From positions 1 through 6,991 of the forward strand of contig CAAFYY010000039.1 in the NCBI GenBank assembly GCA_900767385.1: 6,991 bases of DNA, written 5' to 3'. The position numbers and the translations under genes were made by a program. Below the pieces are notes generated by a model. That model saw only the letters and a list, made by a program, of their open reading frames with translations, did not search any database and was not told the origin of the DNA. Shown here piece after piece: positions 5,844 through 6,991 of this stretch (position 1 is its first letter; each line of letters opens with the position of its first letter). The DNA is from Bacteroidales bacterium (GTDB taxonomy: Bacteria > Bacteroidota > Bacteroidia > Bacteroidales > Paludibacteraceae).

Positions 5844-6991
5844 ATGAGTTGGACGATGAATCGCCGACAGCAAATATATGCCCTCTTGTGGTTGTGCTTC
5901 TTTTGGCTTATTGCGATGCCGATACAAGCACGACCCAACAACTTTGTCGCCCCAAACCGCACGACGGCTTCCACACCTGCCGAACGCTATGCCCCACAAT
6001 CCGTACTTAACAACGGTCAATGGGTCAAGATAGCAATCACCGAAACCGGCATCTACAAACTCACCTACGAACAGATTCAAAAAATGGGACTGGACCCAGC
6101 CACTGTAAGAATATATGGATATGGTGGTGCATTGCTCAGCGAAGACTTCACCCAACCATACATCGACGACCTCCCAGAAGTATCTACGTTTGTTTTCACT
6201 GGCAGCGACAGTCAGTTTGGCCCTGGCGACTACATCCTTTTCTACGCCCAAGGCCCAGTCTCATGGCATTTCGGCAAAGAGAAGAAATCTGGAACTAATC
6301 TCTTCTATCACCTAACGAACTGCTATTCTACCAAAGGCTACTATTTCGTCACTTCTGGCGGAAATGCTCGCCATATCTCTTTGGCAACAGCAGAAAGTGC
6401 AAACGACAACACCATCATTACCACCTTTACCGATCGATTAGTCCATGAATTGGACTCCATCAATTTCATCAACAGTGGTCGTGAATGGTTTGGCGAGGAA
6501 ATCAACAGAAATCATCCTAAACGCAATATCACGTTTTCGGTTAACAATGTGACCAACGAAATGGCCACCATGCGATTTGCTGCAGCCGCTAGAGGCAATT
6601 CTGCGACAGTGCTTTCTGTCAGTCAGAACAGCAATGCCAACTTGATTGGTTCTCTCTCAATCTCCGCGAGAAACACCTCCTCCAGCTATGAATACGCAAG
6701 AACAGACACTGCCGTTTGGAATTTTACGCCAACAGCTGGCAACGGACAGGGATTTACCATCGTCAACAACAACCCAAGTTCCATCGGATGGGTTAATTTT
6801 GTGGAATTGAATCTCACGCGTTCTCTAACCATCCATAACAACGAACCGCTTTTCTTCCGGACAACAAAGTATCTGAATAGCGGCAAAGTGCTCCAGTTGC
6901 AGATTCAAGGAGCTACAGCAAACACCCAGGTTTGGGACATCACCCGACCACAAGAGGCATTCCGTCTCCCTACCACATTCTCCAACGGACA
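5844..6991 (+). CDS. porU: Type IX secretion system sortase PorU, N-terminal part (runs off window)
   Basis: The frame is open from ATG 5844 to the window end: 382 complete codons of a protein that is usually well over 1000 residues. Residues 1-29 are a signal peptide (NRRQQ, hydrophobic YALLWLCFFWLIAM, ending PIQA). The mature start carries the PorU N-terminal signature: SVLNNGQWVKIAITETGIYKL (53-73), TYEQIQKMGLDP (74-85), VRIYGYGGALL (88-98), DDLPE (108-112), DYILFYAQGPVSW (129-141) and a KGYYFVT strand (164-170). PorU is a gingipain-like (C25) cysteine peptidase on the outer face of the outer membrane. It cleaves the C-terminal domain from T9SS cargo and links the cargo to A-type LPS. The C25 domain and catalytic Cys/His are beyond the window, so activity cannot be checked. 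ATG 5856 (MNRRQQ) is a possible start, favoured by the very short leader from 5844. The preceding gene encodes a probable T9SS cargo. In P. gingivalis porV follows porU, so porV may lie just downstream. Confidence 0.92.
   Translation, partial: MSWTMNRRQQIYALLWLCFFWLIAMPIQARPNNFVAPNRTTASTPAERYAPQSVLNNGQWVKIAITETGIYKLTYEQIQKMGLDPATVRIYGYGGALLSEDFTQPYIDDLPEVSTFVFTGSDSQFGPGDYILFYAQGPVSWHFGKEKKSGTNLFYHLTNCYSTKGYYFVTSGGNARHISLATAESANDNTIITTFTDRLVHELDSINFINSGREWFGEEINRNHPKRNITFSVNNVTNEMATMRFAAAARGNSATVLSVSQNSNANLIGSLSISARNTSSSYEYARTDTAVWNFTPTAGNGQGFTIVNNNPSSIGWVNFVELNLTRSLTIHNNEPLFFRTTKYLNSGKVLQLQIQGATANTQVWDITRPQEAFRLPTTFSNG

Noticed and set aside
5753..6010. 85-codon + strand frame overlapping the porU start
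   Set aside because: It starts in the terminator T-run and runs out of frame with porU, whose N-terminal signature is clear.
6020..6315. Two short + strand frames (92 and 66 codons) inside porU
   Set aside because: Both are out-of-frame shadows of the porU coding sequence, with no conserved features.
1..6991. Search for CRISPR arrays, insertion sequences, tRNA genes, phage or defence genes
   Set aside because: No repeat-spacer pattern, inverted terminal repeats, transposase, tRNA fold or defence-type domain was seen; every long open stretch is accounted for by the listed genes.

Overview
The window looks like chromosomal DNA of a Bacteroidales bacterium, most likely Prevotella or a close relative. 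Four signs point there: two copies of the Bacteroidetes -7 promoter element (TAnnTTTG, here TATCTTTG), gene starts with A-rich leaders and no Shine-Dalgarno sequence, signal peptides ending in a typical 'AQ' or 'QA' cleavage region, and type IX secretion (T9SS) components. All genes lie on the + strand. No mobile element, tRNA, rRNA or CRISPR array is visible.

Bases 1-4302 form the end of one probable operon. It holds the C-terminus of folC (folylpolyglutamate/dihydrofolate synthase), a secreted S9 serine peptidase of the prolyl tripeptidyl aminopeptidase (PtpA) type, and a long-form SppA (signal peptide peptidase, protease IV). Intergenic gaps are 7 and 35 bp, and a strong intrinsic terminator closes the unit at 4265-4302.

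Bases 4303-4593 carry no gene. They hold a promoter box and a complete cobalamin (B12) riboswitch, with conserved core, B12 box, and a candidate L5-L13 kissing-loop pairing. It controls one gene (4594-5694), which encodes a 366-residue secreted protein with a non-lipoprotein signal peptide and a C-terminal domain resembling the T9SS type A sorting signal. A terminator at 5715-5761 makes this a single-gene, B12-controlled unit.

From 5820 a new promoter drives the 5' part of porU, the T9SS sortase, which runs off the window at 6991. A predicted T9SS cargo protein under B12 control therefore sits directly beside the sortase gene that would process such cargo. This is the most interesting feature of the window. 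No clearly new system is visible; the findings concern an unusual arrangement of known parts and some small unexplained sequence structure near the porU promoter.
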